A stretch of 64,000 nucleotides of DNA from Halogeometricum rufum (GCF_900112175.1 NZ_FOYT01000002.1:558001-622000); one strand, 5' to 3'; numbered from the stretch's first letter, positions 49,396 through 59,004 are shown. Numbers and translations are program-made. The notes: a model not told the origin generated them from the letters alone.

Positions 49396-50232
49396 ATGAC
49401 ACTCAGCGTACTCGTACCGTCCTCCCTCGTCCGGGAAGCCGAGGACAAACGCGAGGCGACTCGCAAACTCGGCTACGTCGCCCGCGCGGCGACGGTGTTT
49501 CGGGCGGACCGACTCGTCGTCTTCCCCGACCGGGAAGGCGAACGTCGGCTGGGAGGAACGTTCGTCGAGACGGTGTTGCGATACGCCGCCACGCCACCCT
49601 ACCTCCGAAAGGAGGTGTGGGGGCACCGCGACGAACTGGAGTACGTGGGCGTCCTTCCGCCCCTCCTCGTCTCGTCTACGACCGGCTCCGAACCGGACGG
49701 TTCGGGGTCGTTACAACAGGGAATCGTGACCGAGGTCGGACCTGACGGCCGCGTTCGGGTCAATTGCGGACTGCAACACCCGATCTCCCTCTACACCCCA
49801 TCGGATATGGCGGTGTCGGAGGGGGAGCGCGTCGCCATCAGGATCTCTTCGCGAGAACCGGTCCGTGCGCGGATCGTCGACGAGCCCGTTCCGGGCTTCG
49901 ACGTGTCCCGTTCGGACCTCGAGGAAGCGCTCGACCGCGCCGACGCGGGCGTCACCATCGCGACGTCTCGCTTCGGCGAGTCGCTGACGGTGCCGAAACT
50001 GGCGGATCTCTCCCCCCGTCTCGAACGGGACGGAGCGACCGTCGTCTTCGGCTCGCCCGGTCGTGGGCTTCCGGACATCCTCGGCGTCGACGCCGAGGAA
50101 GTCACAGTCGAACCCTCCGACGGTCCGGGGTTCGACCTCTGGCTCAATACGATTCCGCGACAGGGCAGCGAGGTGGTGCGAACCGAGGAAGCGATGTTCG
50201 CCTCCCTCGCGTCCCTGACACTCACGGAGTGA
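49396..50232 (+). CDS. SPOUT-type putative RNA methyltransferase (PF02598 family)
   Basis: A 278-residue predicted RNA methyltransferase of the family that often precedes rpl3 in archaeal S10 operons. The N-terminal LSVLVPSSLVREAEDKREATRKLGYVARAATVFRADRLVVFPDREGERR and RYAATPPYLRK(E), and the C-terminal FGSPGRGLPDILG and WLNTIPRQGSEVVRTEEAMFASL, form the split SPOUT knot around an inserted OB-like domain. The likely target is rRNA; the specific site is not known from sequence. ATG 49396 has a CTTTTAGG TATA-like box near 49340. It begins the ribosomal superoperon; rpl3 follows after 4 nt. Confidence 0.88.
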   Translation: MTLSVLVPSSLVREAEDKREATRKLGYVARAATVFRADRLVVFPDREGERRLGGTFVETVLRYAATPPYLRKEVWGHRDELEYVGVLPPLLVSSTTGSEPDGSGSLQQGIVTEVGPDGRVRVNCGLQHPISLYTPSDMAVSEGERVAIRISSREPVRARIVDEPVPGFDVSRSDLEEALDRADAGVTIATSRFGESLTVPKLADLSPRLERDGATVVFGSPGRGLPDILGVDAEEVTVEPSDGPGFDLWLNTIPRQGSEVVRTEEAMFASLASLTLTE

Positions 50233-50236
50233 ACAC

Positions 50237-51253
50237 ATGCCACAACCAAGCAGACCACGTAAGGGTTCGATGGCCTACAGCCCGCGCCAGCGCGCGGCAA
50301 AAGAGGTCCCCCGCATCCGGTCGTGGCCCGACGACGACGGGTCCCCCGGACTGCAGGGGTTCGCTGGCTACAAGGCAGGGATGACCCAAGTGATGATGGT
50401 CAACGACGAAGCCAACTCCCCCCAGGAAGGGATGGAGGAGGCCGTTCCGGTGACCGTCGTCGAGACCCCGCCGATGCGAGCTGTAGCCGTTCGAGCCTAC
50501 GAAGATACGCCGTACGGTGCGAAGCCGCTGACGGAAGTGTGGACGTCGGAGTTCGTCGAGAACCTCGACCGAACGCTCGACCTTCCGTCCGAGGACACGT
50601 TCGATGACGACGCAGACGACCTCCGTGCCGCCGTCGAGGCGGGCGAGGTCGACGACGTGCGCGTCATCACGCACACGGTCCCGGCTTCGATGAAGAACAT
50701 CCCCAAGAAGAAGCCCGACGTGATGGAGACTCGCGTCGGCGGTGGCTCCCTGCAGGAGCGCTCGGACTTCGCCCTCGACCTCGTCGAAGAGGGGGGCGAA
50801 CACTCGATGTCCGACGTGTTCCGCGCGGGCGAGTACCTCGACGCCGCGGGCGTCACGAAGGGGAAAGGAACGCAGGGCCCCGTCAAGCGGTGGGGCGTCC
50901 AGAAGCGGAAGGGCAAGCACGCCCGTCAGGGCTGGCGGCGCCGCATCGGTAACCTCGGCCCGTGGAACCCCTCCCGCGTCCGTTCGACCGTCCCGCAACT
51001 CGGTCAGACCGGCTACCACCAGCGGACCGAACTCAACAAGCGCCTCATCGACATCGGCGACGGCGACGACGCCTCCGTCGACGGCGGCTTCGTCGGCTAC
51101 GGCGAGGTCGACGGCCCGTACGCGCTCCTGAAGGGTTCGCTCCCGGGGCCGGACAAGCGGCTGCTGCGGTTCCGCCCGGCCATCCGGCCGAACGACCAAC
51201 CGCGCCTCGACCCCGAGGTGCGCTTCGTCTCTACCGCATCGAACCAAGGATAA
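50237..51253 (+). CDS. rpl3: 50S ribosomal protein L3 (uL3)
   Basis: A 338-residue large-subunit protein near the peptidyl-transferase centre. It begins with PSRPRKGSMAYSPRQRA and has GFAGYKAGMTQV, the basic loop RWGVQKRKGKHARQGWRRRIGNLGPWNPSRV, and HQRTELNKRLIDIGDGD, all archaeal/eukaryotic L3 features (longer than bacterial L3). Its start lies 4 nt after the methyltransferase stop and its stop is 3 nt before rpl4, placing it in the S10-spc transcript. The many acidic residues in peripheral segments are typical of halophiles. Confidence 0.97.
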   Translation: MPQPSRPRKGSMAYSPRQRAAKEVPRIRSWPDDDGSPGLQGFAGYKAGMTQVMMVNDEANSPQEGMEEAVPVTVVETPPMRAVAVRAYEDTPYGAKPLTEVWTSEFVENLDRTLDLPSEDTFDDDADDLRAAVEAGEVDDVRVITHTVPASMKNIPKKKPDVMETRVGGGSLQERSDFALDLVEEGGEHSMSDVFRAGEYLDAAGVTKGKGTQGPVKRWGVQKRKGKHARQGWRRRIGNLGPWNPSRVRSTVPQLGQTGYHQRTELNKRLIDIGDGDDASVDGGFVGYGEVDGPYALLKGSLPGPDKRLLRFRPAIRPNDQPRLDPEVRFVSTASNQG

Positions 51254-51256
51254 ACC

Positions 51257-52003
51257 ATGCAGGCAACAATCCGAGACCTGAACGGCGACGACGCCGGTAC
51301 GCTCGACCTCCCCGAGGTGTTCGAGACGACGTACCGTCCGGACCTCATCAAGCGTGCCGTCCTCGCCGCGCAGGCAAACCGAAAACAGGCGTACGGAGCC
51401 GACCCCTACGCGGGGATGCGAACCCCGGCAGAGTCGCTGGGGAGCGGTCGCGGCATGTCTCACGACCCGCGTGAGAACGGTCGCGCCCGCCGCGTTCCCC
51501 ACGCCGTCAGCGGCCGGAAGGCGCACCCGCCGAAGGCCGAGAAGGACCTGGGGAAGGAGATAAACGACAAGGAGCGCAAACTCGCCGTCCGCTCGGCGCT
51601 CGCCGCCACGACGGACGTCGACCTGGTCGCCGAACGCGGCCACCGCTTCGACGAGGACCTCGAACTCCCCCTCGTCGTCTCCGACGACTTCGAGGACCTC
51701 GTGAAGACGAAGGAGGTCGTCGACCTCCTGCAGTCGCTCGGCGTCTACGACGACATCGAGCGATCCGAGGACAACAAGAAGGTTCGCGCCGGACAGGGCA
51801 AGGCGCGCGGACGCAAGTACAAGCGTCCCAAGTCCATCCTGTTCGTGACGAGTTCGGAGCCGTCGAAGGCGGCTCGGAACCTCGCGGGCGTCGACGTCGC
51901 CACCGCGGCGAACGTCAACGCCGAGGACCTCGCGCCCGGCACGCACGCCGGTCGCCTCACCGTCTTCACCGAGAGCGCCATAGAGGAGGTGGCCGACCGA
52001 TGA
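51257..52003 (+). CDS. rpl4: 50S ribosomal protein L4 (uL4)
   Basis: A 248-residue protein whose extended loop reaches into the exit tunnel. It starts MQATIRDLNGDDAGTLDLPEVF and holds RTPAESLGSGRGMSHDPRENGRARRVPHAVSGRKAHPPK, the archaeal loop corresponding to the tunnel extension, then VVSDDFEDLVKTKEVVDLLQSLGVYDDIERSEDN. The last codons (GVDVATAANVNAEDLAPGTHAGRLTVFTESAIEEV) complete the globular domain. Its stop overlaps the rpl23 start (ATGA), so translation is coupled. Confidence 0.97.
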   Translation: MQATIRDLNGDDAGTLDLPEVFETTYRPDLIKRAVLAAQANRKQAYGADPYAGMRTPAESLGSGRGMSHDPRENGRARRVPHAVSGRKAHPPKAEKDLGKEINDKERKLAVRSALAATTDVDLVAERGHRFDEDLELPLVVSDDFEDLVKTKEVVDLLQSLGVYDDIERSEDNKKVRAGQGKARGRKYKRPKSILFVTSSEPSKAARNLAGVDVATAANVNAEDLAPGTHAGRLTVFTESAIEEVADR

Positions 52004-52251
52004 GCGTCGTACACCACCCCCTCGTCACGGAGAAGGCGATGAACCAGATGGACTTCGACAACAAGCTCCAGTTCATCGTCGACCTCGACGCCACGAAACC
52101 CGAAATCGTCGAGGAACTCCAGTCGCGCTACGAGGTGTCCATCGAGAAGGTGAACACGCAGGTCACCCCGAAGGGCACCAAGAAAGCAACCGTCCGTCTG
52201 AGCGAGGACGACGACGCGCAGGAAGTCGCCTCGCGCATCGGGGTGTTCTAA
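52000..52251 (+). CDS. rpl23: 50S ribosomal protein L23 (uL23)
   Basis: An 83-residue protein at the tunnel exit that contacts SRP and the translocon. It reads VHHPLVTEKAMNQMDFDNKLQFIVDLDATKPEIVEELQSRYEVSIEKVNTQVTPKGTKKATVRL, the compact archaeal form without the bacterial loop. Start ATG 52000 overlaps the rpl4 stop by 4 nt; the rpl2 start follows its stop after 2 nt. Its acidic end (SEDDDAQEVASRIGVF) is typical. Confidence 0.97.
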   Translation: MSVVHHPLVTEKAMNQMDFDNKLQFIVDLDATKPEIVEELQSRYEVSIEKVNTQVTPKGTKKATVRLSEDDDAQEVASRIGVF

Positions 52252-52253
52252 CA

Positions 52254-52982
52254 ATGGGACGACGAATTCAGGGCCAGCGTCGTGGTCGCGGCTCGCCCAC
52301 GTTCCGGGCGCCGTCGCACCGCTACAAGGCCGAACTCTCGCACAAGAAGGCTGAATCGGAAGACACGGTCTCCGGGACGGTCGTCGACATCGAACACGAC
52401 CCCGCCCGCAGCGCGCCGGTGGCCGCCGTCGAGTTCGACGACGGCGACCAGCGTCTCGTCCTCGCACCCGAGGGCATCGCGGTCGGCGACCAGATTCAGG
52501 TCGGCGTCTCCGCGGAGATCAAACCCGGGAACACGCTCCCGCTCGCCGAAATCCCCGAGGGGGTTCCGGTGTGTAACGTCGAACGGCAGGTCGGTGACGG
52601 CGGCAAGTTCGCTCGCGCGTCGGGCACGAGCGCGCAGCTGCTCACCCACGACCGGCACGTCGCCGTCGTGAAGCTCCCGTCCGGCGAGGTCAAGCGCCTC
52701 AACCCGCAGTGCCGCGCCACCATCGGCGTCGTCGCCGGCGGTGGCCGAACGGAGAAGCCGTTCGTCAAGGCAGGGAAGAAGCACCACAAGATGCGCGCAC
52801 GCGGTATCAAGTGGCCGCGAGTTCGCGGCGTCGCCATGAACGCGGTGGACCACCCGTTCGGTGGCGGCGGCCGCCAACACCCCGGCCGCCCGAAGTCCGT
52901 CTCGCGCAACGCACCGCCGGGCCGCAAGGTCGGCGACATCGCCTCGAAGCGCACCGGTCGCGGTGGCAAAGGAGGTAACTGA
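52254..52982 (+). CDS. rpl2: 50S ribosomal protein L2 (uL2)
   Basis: A 242-residue large-subunit protein needed for subunit association and peptidyl transfer. It shows [28 protein letters not shown], then the beta-barrel with [27 protein letters not shown] and the conserved C-terminal stretch [36 protein letters not shown], where the H of VDHPFGGG is the invariant functional histidine. This is the archaeal-size form. It starts 2 nt after rpl23; rps19 starts 2 nt after its stop. Confidence 0.97.
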   Translation: MGRRIQGQRRGRGSPTFRAPSHRYKAELSHKKAESEDTVSGTVVDIEHDPARSAPVAAVEFDDGDQRLVLAPEGIAVGDQIQVGVSAEIKPGNTLPLAEIPEGVPVCNVERQVGDGGKFARASGTSAQLLTHDRHVAVVKLPSGEVKRLNPQCRATIGVVAGGGRTEKPFVKAGKKHHKMRARGIKWPRVRGVAMNAVDHPFGGGGRQHPGRPKSVSRNAPPGRKVGDIASKRTGRGGKGGN

Positions 52983-52984
52983 AC

Positions 52985-53410
52985 ATGAGCTCGGAATACC
53001 GAACCGGCCGTGAAGGTGAGGAGTTCACCTACCGCGGTCACACGCTCGACGAGTTGCAGGAGATGGAGCTCGACGAGGTCGTAGAACTGTTGCCCGCACG
53101 ACAGCGGCGAAGCATCAACCGAGGGCTGACGCTCCAGAAGGAGAAGCTCCTCGAGACGGTCCGCGAGGCGGACCCCGAGGAGACGGCCAACTCGCCCATC
53201 CGGACGCACCTCCGCGACATGCCCATCCTGCCGTCGTTCGTCGACAAGACGTTCGCCGTCTACAACGGGCAGTCGTTCGAGCGCGTCCGCGTCCAACCCG
53301 AGATGATCGGACACTATCTCGGCGAGTTCCAGTTGACCCGTAACTCGGTCGAACACGGGCAGGCCGGTATCGGTGCGACCCGGTCCTCGAAGTTCGTACC
53401 GCTCAAGTAA
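52985..53410 (+). CDS. rps19: 30S ribosomal protein S19 (uS19)
   Basis: A 141-residue small-subunit head protein. Archaeal marks are [34 protein letters not shown] near the N-terminus, then [65 protein letters not shown]. The archaeal N-terminal helix before the bacterial-type core accounts for its greater length. Spacing to rpl2 is 2 nt and to rpl22 3 nt, so it belongs to the same transcript. Confidence 0.97.
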   Translation: MSSEYRTGREGEEFTYRGHTLDELQEMELDEVVELLPARQRRSINRGLTLQKEKLLETVREADPEETANSPIRTHLRDMPILPSFVDKTFAVYNGQSFERVRVQPEMIGHYLGEFQLTRNSVEHGQAGIGATRSSKFVPLK

Positions 53411-53413
53411 ATC

Positions 53414-53875
53414 ATGGGAATCAACTACAGCGTCGAGGCCGACCCGGACACCACCGCCAAGGGGATGCTCCGTGACCGGCCCATCAGCCTGAAGCACAGC
53501 AAGGCCATCTCGCGCGAGATAAAGGGCATGACCGTCGAGGACGCCGAAGACTACCTCGACGCCGTCATCGAGGGCGAGCGCTCCGTTCCGTTCCGCCAGC
53601 ACAACACCGGCGTCGGACACCGGTCCGACATCGACGGCTGGGACGCGGGTCGCTACCCCGAGAAGGCGTCGAAAGCGTTCCTCGAACTCCTGCAGAACGT
53701 CGCGTCCAACGCCGACGAGGACGGATTCGACGGTCGCTCGATGGAGATCATGCACGTCGCCGCGCACAAGGTCGGAGAACGACCCGGTCGTAAACCCCGA
53801 GCGTTCGGGAGTGCAGACCCCTTCAACACCACGCTCTGTGACGTCGAACTCATCATCGAGGAGGTCGAGGAGTAA
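53414..53875 (+). CDS. rpl22: 50S ribosomal protein L22 (uL22)
   Basis: A 153-residue protein with a long beta hairpin in the exit tunnel. It begins MGINYSVEADPDTTAKGMLRDRPISLKHSKAISREIKGMTVEDAEDYLDAVIEGERSVPFRQHNTGVGHRSD and contains MHVAAHKVGERPGRKPRAFGSADPFNTTLCDVELIIEEVE, the hairpin plus the C-terminal strand. The rps3 start codon overlaps its stop by one base (TAATG). It is slightly longer than bacterial L22, as expected for archaea. Confidence 0.97.
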   Translation: MGINYSVEADPDTTAKGMLRDRPISLKHSKAISREIKGMTVEDAEDYLDAVIEGERSVPFRQHNTGVGHRSDIDGWDAGRYPEKASKAFLELLQNVASNADEDGFDGRSMEIMHVAAHKVGERPGRKPRAFGSADPFNTTLCDVELIIEEVEE

Positions 53876-54870
53876 TGGCTGACGAACACCAGTTCATCGA
53901 GAACGGGCTGCAGCGCTCGCAGATCGACGAGTTCTTCGCGGACGAACTCGGTCGCGCGGGCTACGGCGGCATGGACGTCGCCAAGACGCCGATGGGCACG
54001 CAGATAGTGCTCAAGGCGGAGAAGCCCGGGATGGTCATCGGCAAGGGTGGGAAGAACATCCGCAAGGTGACCAAGGAACTCGAAGAGCGCTTCGACCTCG
54101 ACGACCCGCAGATCGACGTGCAGGAGGTCGACGAACCCGACCTCAACGCGCGCATCGTCGCGGACCGTCTGGCGAACGCCTTGGAACGCGGCTGGTACTT
54201 CCGCAAGGCGGGCCACACGACCATCGACCGCATCATGGACGCCGGCGCCCTCGGCGCCGAAATCGTCCTCGCGGGGAAGGTCACCGGCGCCCGCTCGCGC
54301 GTCGAGAAGTTCAACCGCGGCTACATCAAGCACAACGGCGAACCCGCCCAGGAAGTCGTCGACGAGGGGCAGGGCGTCGCCGTGATGAAGCTCGGCACCA
54401 TCGGCGTGAACGTGAAGATCATCCCGCCGGGAGCCAAGCTTCCCGACGACTTCGAGATCGAGGAAGACGCCGAGGTCGAACCGGTCGAGCAGGCCGTCGA
54501 GAGCGAGGGCGTCGAGGAACTCCTCGAGGACGAACCCGAGGAGGTTCCGGACGTCTCGAAGGACGCCGACGACGTCGAAGTTCCCGACGAGGAACCCTCC
54601 GAGGTCATCGACGAGGAGATCGTCGAGGAAGTCGTCGAGGAGTCGGGCGACGTGGCGTCGCGCTCCGAGAGCGCCGAGCCCGCACCGGAAGAAGAGCCCG
54701 TCGAGACGGGCGACGTCGAAGACGACGACGCTCAGCCCGACGAGTTCGAGGAGGAGGCCGACGAACCCGAACTCGACGAAGAGGTCGAGGCCGAAGCCGA
54801 GGACCTCGTCGCCGAGATGGAGGCGGCCGACGAAGAAGACGACGAAGCCGACGAGGAAACGGAGGAGTAA
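53875..54870 (+). CDS. rps3: 30S ribosomal protein S3 (uS3) with long acidic tail
   Basis: A 331-residue small-subunit protein at the mRNA entry. The KH domain has VLKAEKPGMVIGKGGKNIRKVTKELEERF; the C-terminal domain has RAGHTTIDRIMDAGALGAEIVLAGKVTGARSRVEKFNRGYIKHNGEPAQEVVDEGQGVAVMKLGTIGVNVKIIPPG. From about residue 200 to the end the protein is a tail of Glu/Asp/Val/Ala, absent from shorter S3 proteins and typical of haloarchaea. It overlaps rpl22 by one base and precedes rpl29 by 3 nt. Confidence 0.97.
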   Translation: MADEHQFIENGLQRSQIDEFFADELGRAGYGGMDVAKTPMGTQIVLKAEKPGMVIGKGGKNIRKVTKELEERFDLDDPQIDVQEVDEPDLNARIVADRLANALERGWYFRKAGHTTIDRIMDAGALGAEIVLAGKVTGARSRVEKFNRGYIKHNGEPAQEVVDEGQGVAVMKLGTIGVNVKIIPPGAKLPDDFEIEEDAEVEPVEQAVESEGVEELLEDEPEEVPDVSKDADDVEVPDEEPSEVIDEEIVEEVVEESGDVASRSESAEPAPEEEPVETGDVEDDDAQPDEFEEEADEPELDEEVEAEAEDLVAEMEAADEEDDEADEETEE

Positions 54871-54873
54871 TAC

Positions 54874-55086
54874 ATGGCAATCCTCTACGCCGAAGAGATT
54901 CGCGACATGACGCCCGCAGAGCGCGAGGCGGAAGTCGAGGAACTGGAGACCGAACTCCTCAACGCGAAGGCCGTCCAGGCCGCCGGTGGCGCGCCGGACA
55001 ACCCCGGCCGCGTCAGCGAACTGAGGCGAACCATCGCTCGGATCAAGACGATCCAGCAAGAAGAAGGCGACTTCGACGAGCAGTAG
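54874..55086 (+). CDS. rpl29: 50S ribosomal protein L29 (uL29)
   Basis: A 70-residue two-helix protein near the tunnel exit that helps bind SRP. It reads [64 protein letters not shown], the classic L29 helical hairpin. It is 3 nt after rps3. A 56-nt spacer with a small inverted repeat CGAAGTC/GACTTCG (55104-55121) separates it from the RNase P component gene and could be a weak processing or attenuation site. Confidence 0.95.
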   Translation: MAILYAEEIRDMTPAEREAEVEELETELLNAKAVQAAGGAPDNPGRVSELRRTIARIKTIQQEEGDFDEQ

Positions 55087-55142
55087 CTCGTCGGGCCGTC
55101 TGACGAAGTCCAACGACTTCGACGACGAACACCGAACCAACG

Positions 55143-55571
55143 ATGGCACTGACACCCGAGACCCTGACGCGACACGAACTCAACGGCCTCCGCGTGGAGG
55201 TCGTCGACGCCGCGAACCCCGACCTGGTCGGGATAGCCGGCCGTGTCGTCGTCGAGACGATGCAGACGCTCCACGTGGACGTGAGCGACACGTCCGAGGG
55301 GACACGGGTGCGTCAGGTGCCGAAGCAGGGCTCGACCCTGCAGTTCGAGATTCCGTCGCGGGACGACCGTCCCGCACGCACAGATGAAGCCGCCGACGCC
55401 GAGAAGGCGTCGGGGACCGCGTCCAAACTTCGGTCGGAAACTGCTGGCGGATTGGAAGCCAGTCAGTCGGGCCGTTGCCAGGGCGTGGCCTACGTTACGG
55501 TGGATGGCACACGTCTGCTCTCACGACCCGCCTTGCGAACAGAGAAGGCAGGTGACACAACATGGCGATAG
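55143..55571 (+). CDS. rnp1: Ribonuclease P protein component 1 (Rpp29/Rnp1)
   Basis: A 142-residue subunit of archaeal RNase P, which matures tRNA 5' ends. It begins [46 protein letters not shown], the Sm-like beta-barrel of Rpp29, followed by [20 protein letters not shown] Ser/Ala/Glu-rich insertion sits between residues 85 and 115, and [23 protein letters not shown] closes the domain. It sits in the conserved archaeal position between rpl29 and rps17 and overlaps rps17 by 10 nt. Confidence 0.92.
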   Translation: MALTPETLTRHELNGLRVEVVDAANPDLVGIAGRVVVETMQTLHVDVSDTSEGTRVRQVPKQGSTLQFEIPSRDDRPARTDEAADAEKASGTASKLRSETAGGLEASQSGRCQGVAYVTVDGTRLLSRPALRTEKAGDTTWR

Positions 55572-55888
55572 GACTGAACGTAGAAGAACCGGAGGAGACC
55601 TGCTCCGACGAGAACTGTCCGTTCCACGGCTCACTCGGAGTCCGCGGACAGACGCTCGAAGGCACAGTCGCCTCCACAGACATGGACAAAACCGTCGTTG
55701 TGGAACGCGAATACGACGTTCGCGTCCCCAAGTACGACCGCTACATGAAGCGGCGTAGTCGCATCCCGGCCCACGCACCCCCGTGCATGGACCTCGAGGA
55801 AGGCGACACGGTACGTATCGCAGAGACCCGACCGCTGTCGAAGACGAAGGCACACGTCGTCGTCGAGACGCTCGGAGGTGAGGAGTGA
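55562..55888 (+). CDS. rps17: 30S ribosomal protein S17 (uS17)
   Basis: A 108-residue OB-fold small-subunit protein. It has an archaeal N-terminal extension with [89 protein letters not shown]. The cysteine pair at the N-terminus and the basic loop are typical. It overlaps the 3' end of rnp1 by 10 nt, and its stop overlaps the rpl14 start by one base. Confidence 0.96.
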   Translation: MAIGLNVEEPEETCSDENCPFHGSLGVRGQTLEGTVASTDMDKTVVVEREYDVRVPKYDRYMKRRSRIPAHAPPCMDLEEGDTVRIAETRPLSKTKAHVVVETLGGEE

Positions 55889-56286
55889 TGGAGGCGCTGA
55901 AGGCCGACGTCACGAAGGGCCTCGCACGAGGCTCGCTCATCACGTGCGCCGACAACACCGGCGCGCGCCAGCTGAAAGTCATCAGCGTGAAGGGCTACTC
56001 AGGAACCAAGAACCGACACCCCAAGGCGGGCATCGGCGACCAGGTCACCGTCTCGGTGACCAAAGGGACGCCCGAGATGCGCCGCCAGGTGCTCCAGGCA
56101 GTCATCGTCCGACAGCGGAAGTCGATCCGCCGACCGGACGGGACGCGCGTGAAGTTCGAGGACAACGCCGCCGTCATCATCGACGAGATGGAAGAGCCTC
56201 GCGGGACCGAGATCAAGGGCCCCATCGCACGCGAAGTCGCGGAGCGCTTCGGGAGCATCGCCTCGACGGCGACGATGATCGTATAG
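55888..56286 (+). CDS. rpl14: 50S ribosomal protein L14 (uL14)
   Basis: A 132-residue protein beside the subunit interface. It reads [121 protein letters not shown], all standard L14. I start it at ATG 55888, inside the rps17 stop (TGATG); an in-frame GTG at 55885 would add one residue. Confidence 0.96.
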   Translation: MEALKADVTKGLARGSLITCADNTGARQLKVISVKGYSGTKNRHPKAGIGDQVTVSVTKGTPEMRRQVLQAVIVRQRKSIRRPDGTRVKFEDNAAVIIDEMEEPRGTEIKGPIAREVAERFGSIASTATMIV

Positions 56287-56289
56287 ACC

Positions 56290-56649
56290 ATGACGAAGCA
56301 ACCACGCAAACAGCGAAACGAGACGCAGAACGCGCCGCTTCACGAGCGACAGAAGCAGGTTCGCGCGACGCTGGCCGGTGACCTCCGCGAGGAGTACGGT
56401 CAGCGCAACGTCCGCGTCAACGCAGGCGACACGGTGGAGATTCTCCGCGGCGACCACGCCGGCACGGAGGCCGAAGTCGCCGAAGTCGACCTGAAGGACG
56501 CGGTCGTCTACGTCGAGGACGTCACGGTCGCGAAGGCCGACGGCGAGGAAGTGCCTCGTCCCCTCGACACGAGCAACATTCGCGTGACCGAACTGGACCT
56601 CGAAGACGAGCGTCGTGAAGAGCGTCTCCAAGCGGAGGACAACGAATGA
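56290..56649 (+). CDS. rpl24: 50S ribosomal protein L24 (uL24)
   Basis: A 119-residue KOW-domain protein that starts large-subunit assembly. It reads [104 protein letters not shown]. It lies 3 nt after rpl14 and overlaps rps4e by 4 nt. The acidic tail is haloarchaeal. Confidence 0.96.
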   Translation: MTKQPRKQRNETQNAPLHERQKQVRATLAGDLREEYGQRNVRVNAGDTVEILRGDHAGTEAEVAEVDLKDAVVYVEDVTVAKADGEEVPRPLDTSNIRVTELDLEDERREERLQAEDNE

Positions 56650-57371
56650 CGCGACATCAGAAGCGACTCTCGGCACCGAACTCGTGGCCGATCGAACGTA
56701 AAGAAGGGACGTTCACGGTGAAGGCCAGCGCCGGCCCGCACGGTGAGGCAGGGGTTCCCCTCCTCATCCTGCTCCGGGACGTGCTCGGCTACGTGGACAA
56801 CAAGAAGGAAGCGCGCTACGCGCTCAACGAGGGCAACGTCCTCGTCAACGGGGACGCCGTCTCCGACGAGCAGCGCCCCATCGGGATGTTCGACATCCTG
56901 GCGTTCACGGAGCGCGGCGAGTACTTCCGCGTCTTCCCCGACGAGGGCGGACGCCTCGCGCTCACGACCATCGACGCCGAGTCGGCGGACAGCCGACTCG
57001 GGAAGGTCGTCGGCAAGCAGAGCGTGAAAGGCGGCGCGACGCAGCTCACGCTGCACGACGGCTCGAACGTCCGCGTCGAGGAAGACGACGACCCCGACCA
57101 GTACCACTCGAAGGACTCGCTGGTCGTCGACAACGAGACGAAGGAGATCGTCGCGCACTTCCCCTACGAGGAGGGTGCGCTGGTCACCGCCGTCGACGGC
57201 ACGCACGCGGGCGAAGTCGGCGAGATCACCGAGATCACCGTCACGCCCGGTAGCGGGAACAACTCCGTCGCCGTCGAGACCGACGCGTACACGTTCGAGA
57301 CCGTCGAGCAGTACGTCGTCGTCATCGACGAGAACTTCACCGGTGACGCCGAGGACGGTGAGGACGAATGA
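56646..57371 (+). CDS. rps4e: 30S ribosomal protein S4e (eS4)
   Basis: A 241-residue protein present only in archaea and eukaryotes, confirming domain affiliation. It begins [86 protein letters not shown], an S4-like RNA-binding region, and ends with a KOW-like [20 protein letters not shown]. It overlaps rpl24 and rpl5 by 4 nt each. Confidence 0.96.
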   Translation: MTRHQKRLSAPNSWPIERKEGTFTVKASAGPHGEAGVPLLILLRDVLGYVDNKKEARYALNEGNVLVNGDAVSDEQRPIGMFDILAFTERGEYFRVFPDEGGRLALTTIDAESADSRLGKVVGKQSVKGGATQLTLHDGSNVRVEEDDDPDQYHSKDSLVVDNETKEIVAHFPYEEGALVTAVDGTHAGEVGEITEITVTPGSGNNSVAVETDAYTFETVEQYVVVIDENFTGDAEDGEDE

Positions 57372-57895
57372 GCGAGAGCGAGAGCGAGTTCCACGAGATG
57401 CGCGAACCGCGCATCGAGAAAGTCGTCGTCCACATGGGCGTCGGCGAAGGTGGTCGCGAACTGGCCAACGCCGAGGACATCCTCGAAGAGATCACCGGCC
57501 AGGAGTCGGTTCAGACCATCGCCACGCGCGCCGCGACGCAGTTCGGCGCCCGGAAGGGTGACCCCATCGGTGCGAAGGTCACGCTCCGCGGCGACCAGGC
57601 CGTCGAGTTCCTCGAGACGGCGCTGCCGCTCGCCGACATCTCGGCGAAGCAGTTCGACGAGACGGGCAACTTCAGCTTCGGCGTCGAGGAGCACACGGAG
57701 TTCCCGTCGCAGGAGTACGACCCGCAGATCGGTATCTACGGGCTGGACGTGACGGTCAACCTCGTCCGCCCCGGCTACCGCGTGAAGAAGCGCGACAAGG
57801 CGTCGCGCAGCATCCCCTCGGCGCACCGCATGAGCGCCGAGGACGCCATCCCCTTCCTCGAAGCGAACTTCGACGTGGAGGTCACAGAAGAATGA
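57368..57895 (+). CDS. rpl5: 50S ribosomal protein L5 (uL5)
   Basis: A 175-residue central-protuberance protein binding 5S rRNA. It reads [155 protein letters not shown]. It overlaps rps4e by 4 nt upstream and rps14 by 4 nt downstream. Confidence 0.96.
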   Translation: MSESESEFHEMREPRIEKVVVHMGVGEGGRELANAEDILEEITGQESVQTIATRAATQFGARKGDPIGAKVTLRGDQAVEFLETALPLADISAKQFDETGNFSFGVEEHTEFPSQEYDPQIGIYGLDVTVNLVRPGYRVKKRDKASRSIPSAHRMSAEDAIPFLEANFDVEVTEE

Positions 57896-58068
57896 GCGAA
57901 TCAGAGACAGAACAGACGGGCGAGCACGCGTCCCGGCGCACCGGCCAGGAGAACGAGTGCCGTCGCTGCGGTCGCAAGCAAGGACTCGTCGGGAAGTACG
58001 ACATCAATCTGTGCCGTCAGTGCTTCCGCGAGGTCGCCCGCGACATGGGATTCAAGAAGTATCGATAG
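57892..58068 (+). CDS. rps14: 30S ribosomal protein S14 (uS14), zinc-binding form
   Basis: A 58-residue zinc-binding S14: the acidic N-terminus [19 protein letters not shown] is followed by [38 protein letters not shown], with C-x2-C ... C-x2-C. The ATG at 57892 lies inside the rpl5 stop region (ATGA). This gene is easily missed because it is short, but its position between rpl5 and rps8 and its motifs make it certain. Confidence 0.95.
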   Translation: MSESETEQTGEHASRRTGQENECRRCGRKQGLVGKYDINLCRQCFREVARDMGFKKYR

Positions 58069-58070
58069 CT

Positions 58071-58463
58071 ATGGCAGGAAATGACCCCCTCGCCAACGCG
58101 CTCGCCGGCGTGAACAACGCCGAGAGCGTGGGGCATCTGTCGCACGAGATACAGCCCGCCTCCAACGTCATCGGCTCCGTGCTCGAGGTCTTCTACGACC
58201 GCGAGTACATCGACGGCTTCGAGTTCGTCGAAGACGGCAAGGCCGGAACGTTCGAGGTCGAACTGAATGGCGCTATCAACGAATGTGGCGTCGTCAAGCC
58301 CCGCTACTCCGCGGGCGCAGACGAGTTCGAAAAGTGGGAGAAGCGATTCCTCCCGGCCCGTGACTACGGGACGCTCATCGTCACGACGAGTCACGGCGTC
58401 ATGAGCCACTACGACGCCCGCGAACAGGGCATCGGTGGCCAAGTAATCGCCTACGTGTACTGA
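58071..58463 (+). CDS. rps8: 30S ribosomal protein S8 (uS8)
   Basis: A 130-residue central-domain small-subunit protein. It reads MAGNDPLANALAGVNNAESVGHLSHEIQPASNVIGSVLEVFYDREYIDGFEFVEDGKAGTFEVELNGAINECGVVKPRYSAGADEFEKWEKRFLPARDYGTLIVTTSHGVMSHYDAREQGIGGQVIAYVY, ending in the conserved TSHGVMSH and GQVIAYVY. It begins 2 nt after rps14 and is followed by rpl6 after 4 nt. Confidence 0.97.
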   Translation: MAGNDPLANALAGVNNAESVGHLSHEIQPASNVIGSVLEVFYDREYIDGFEFVEDGKAGTFEVELNGAINECGVVKPRYSAGADEFEKWEKRFLPARDYGTLIVTTSHGVMSHYDAREQGIGGQVIAYVY

Positions 58464-58467
58464 GACA

Positions 58468-59004
58468 ATGAACCGAGTAGAAATCGACATACCGGACGAC
58501 GTCTCTGCCGAGGTCAAGAATCTCGACCTGACCGTCGAAGGGTCGAACGGGAGCGTCACGAAGACGCTCTGGTACCCCGACATCGGCGTCTCCGTCGAAG
58601 ACGGACAGGTCGTCATCGAGTCCGAGGAGACGGACGCGAAGACGAACGCGACCATCGGCACCTTCGAGAGCCACGTGGAGAACATGCTCTACGGCGTCAC
58701 CGAGGGATGGGAGTACAAGATGGAAGTCTACTACGCCCACTTCCCGATGCAGGTGAACGTGCAGGGTGACGAGGTCGTTATCGAGAACTTCCTCGGCGAG
58801 AAGTCGCCGCGCCACGCGAAGATCCGCGGCGACACGGACGTACAGATCGACGGCGAAGAACTGGTCCTGACCGGCCCCAACAAAGAGGACGTCGGGCAGA
58901 CCGCAGCCGACATCGAACAACTCACTCGCGTGAAGGACAAGGACACGCGCGTCTTCCAAGACGGCGTCTACATCACGCAGAAGCCGCAGACTGGAGGTGC
59001 CTAA
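58468..59004 (+). CDS. rpl6: 50S ribosomal protein L6 (uL6)
   Basis: A 178-residue protein near the factor-binding site. It reads RVEIDIPDDVSAEVKNLDLTVEGSNGSVTKTLWYPDIGVSVEDGQVVIESEETDAKTNATIGTFESHVENMLYGVTEGWEYKMEVYYAHFPMQVNVQGDEVVIENFLGEKSPRHAKIRGDTDVQIDGEELVLTGPNKEDVGQTAADIEQLTRVKDKDTRVFQDGVYITQK. The next gene, rpl32e, begins immediately after its stop. Confidence 0.97.
   Translation: MNRVEIDIPDDVSAEVKNLDLTVEGSNGSVTKTLWYPDIGVSVEDGQVVIESEETDAKTNATIGTFESHVENMLYGVTEGWEYKMEVYYAHFPMQVNVQGDEVVIENFLGEKSPRHAKIRGDTDVQIDGEELVLTGPNKEDVGQTAADIEQLTRVKDKDTRVFQDGVYITQKPQTGGA

Noticed and set aside
57957-58463. 168-residue frame as the S8 gene
   Set aside because: The first 38 residues are out of frame over rps14; the real S8 start is ATG 58071.
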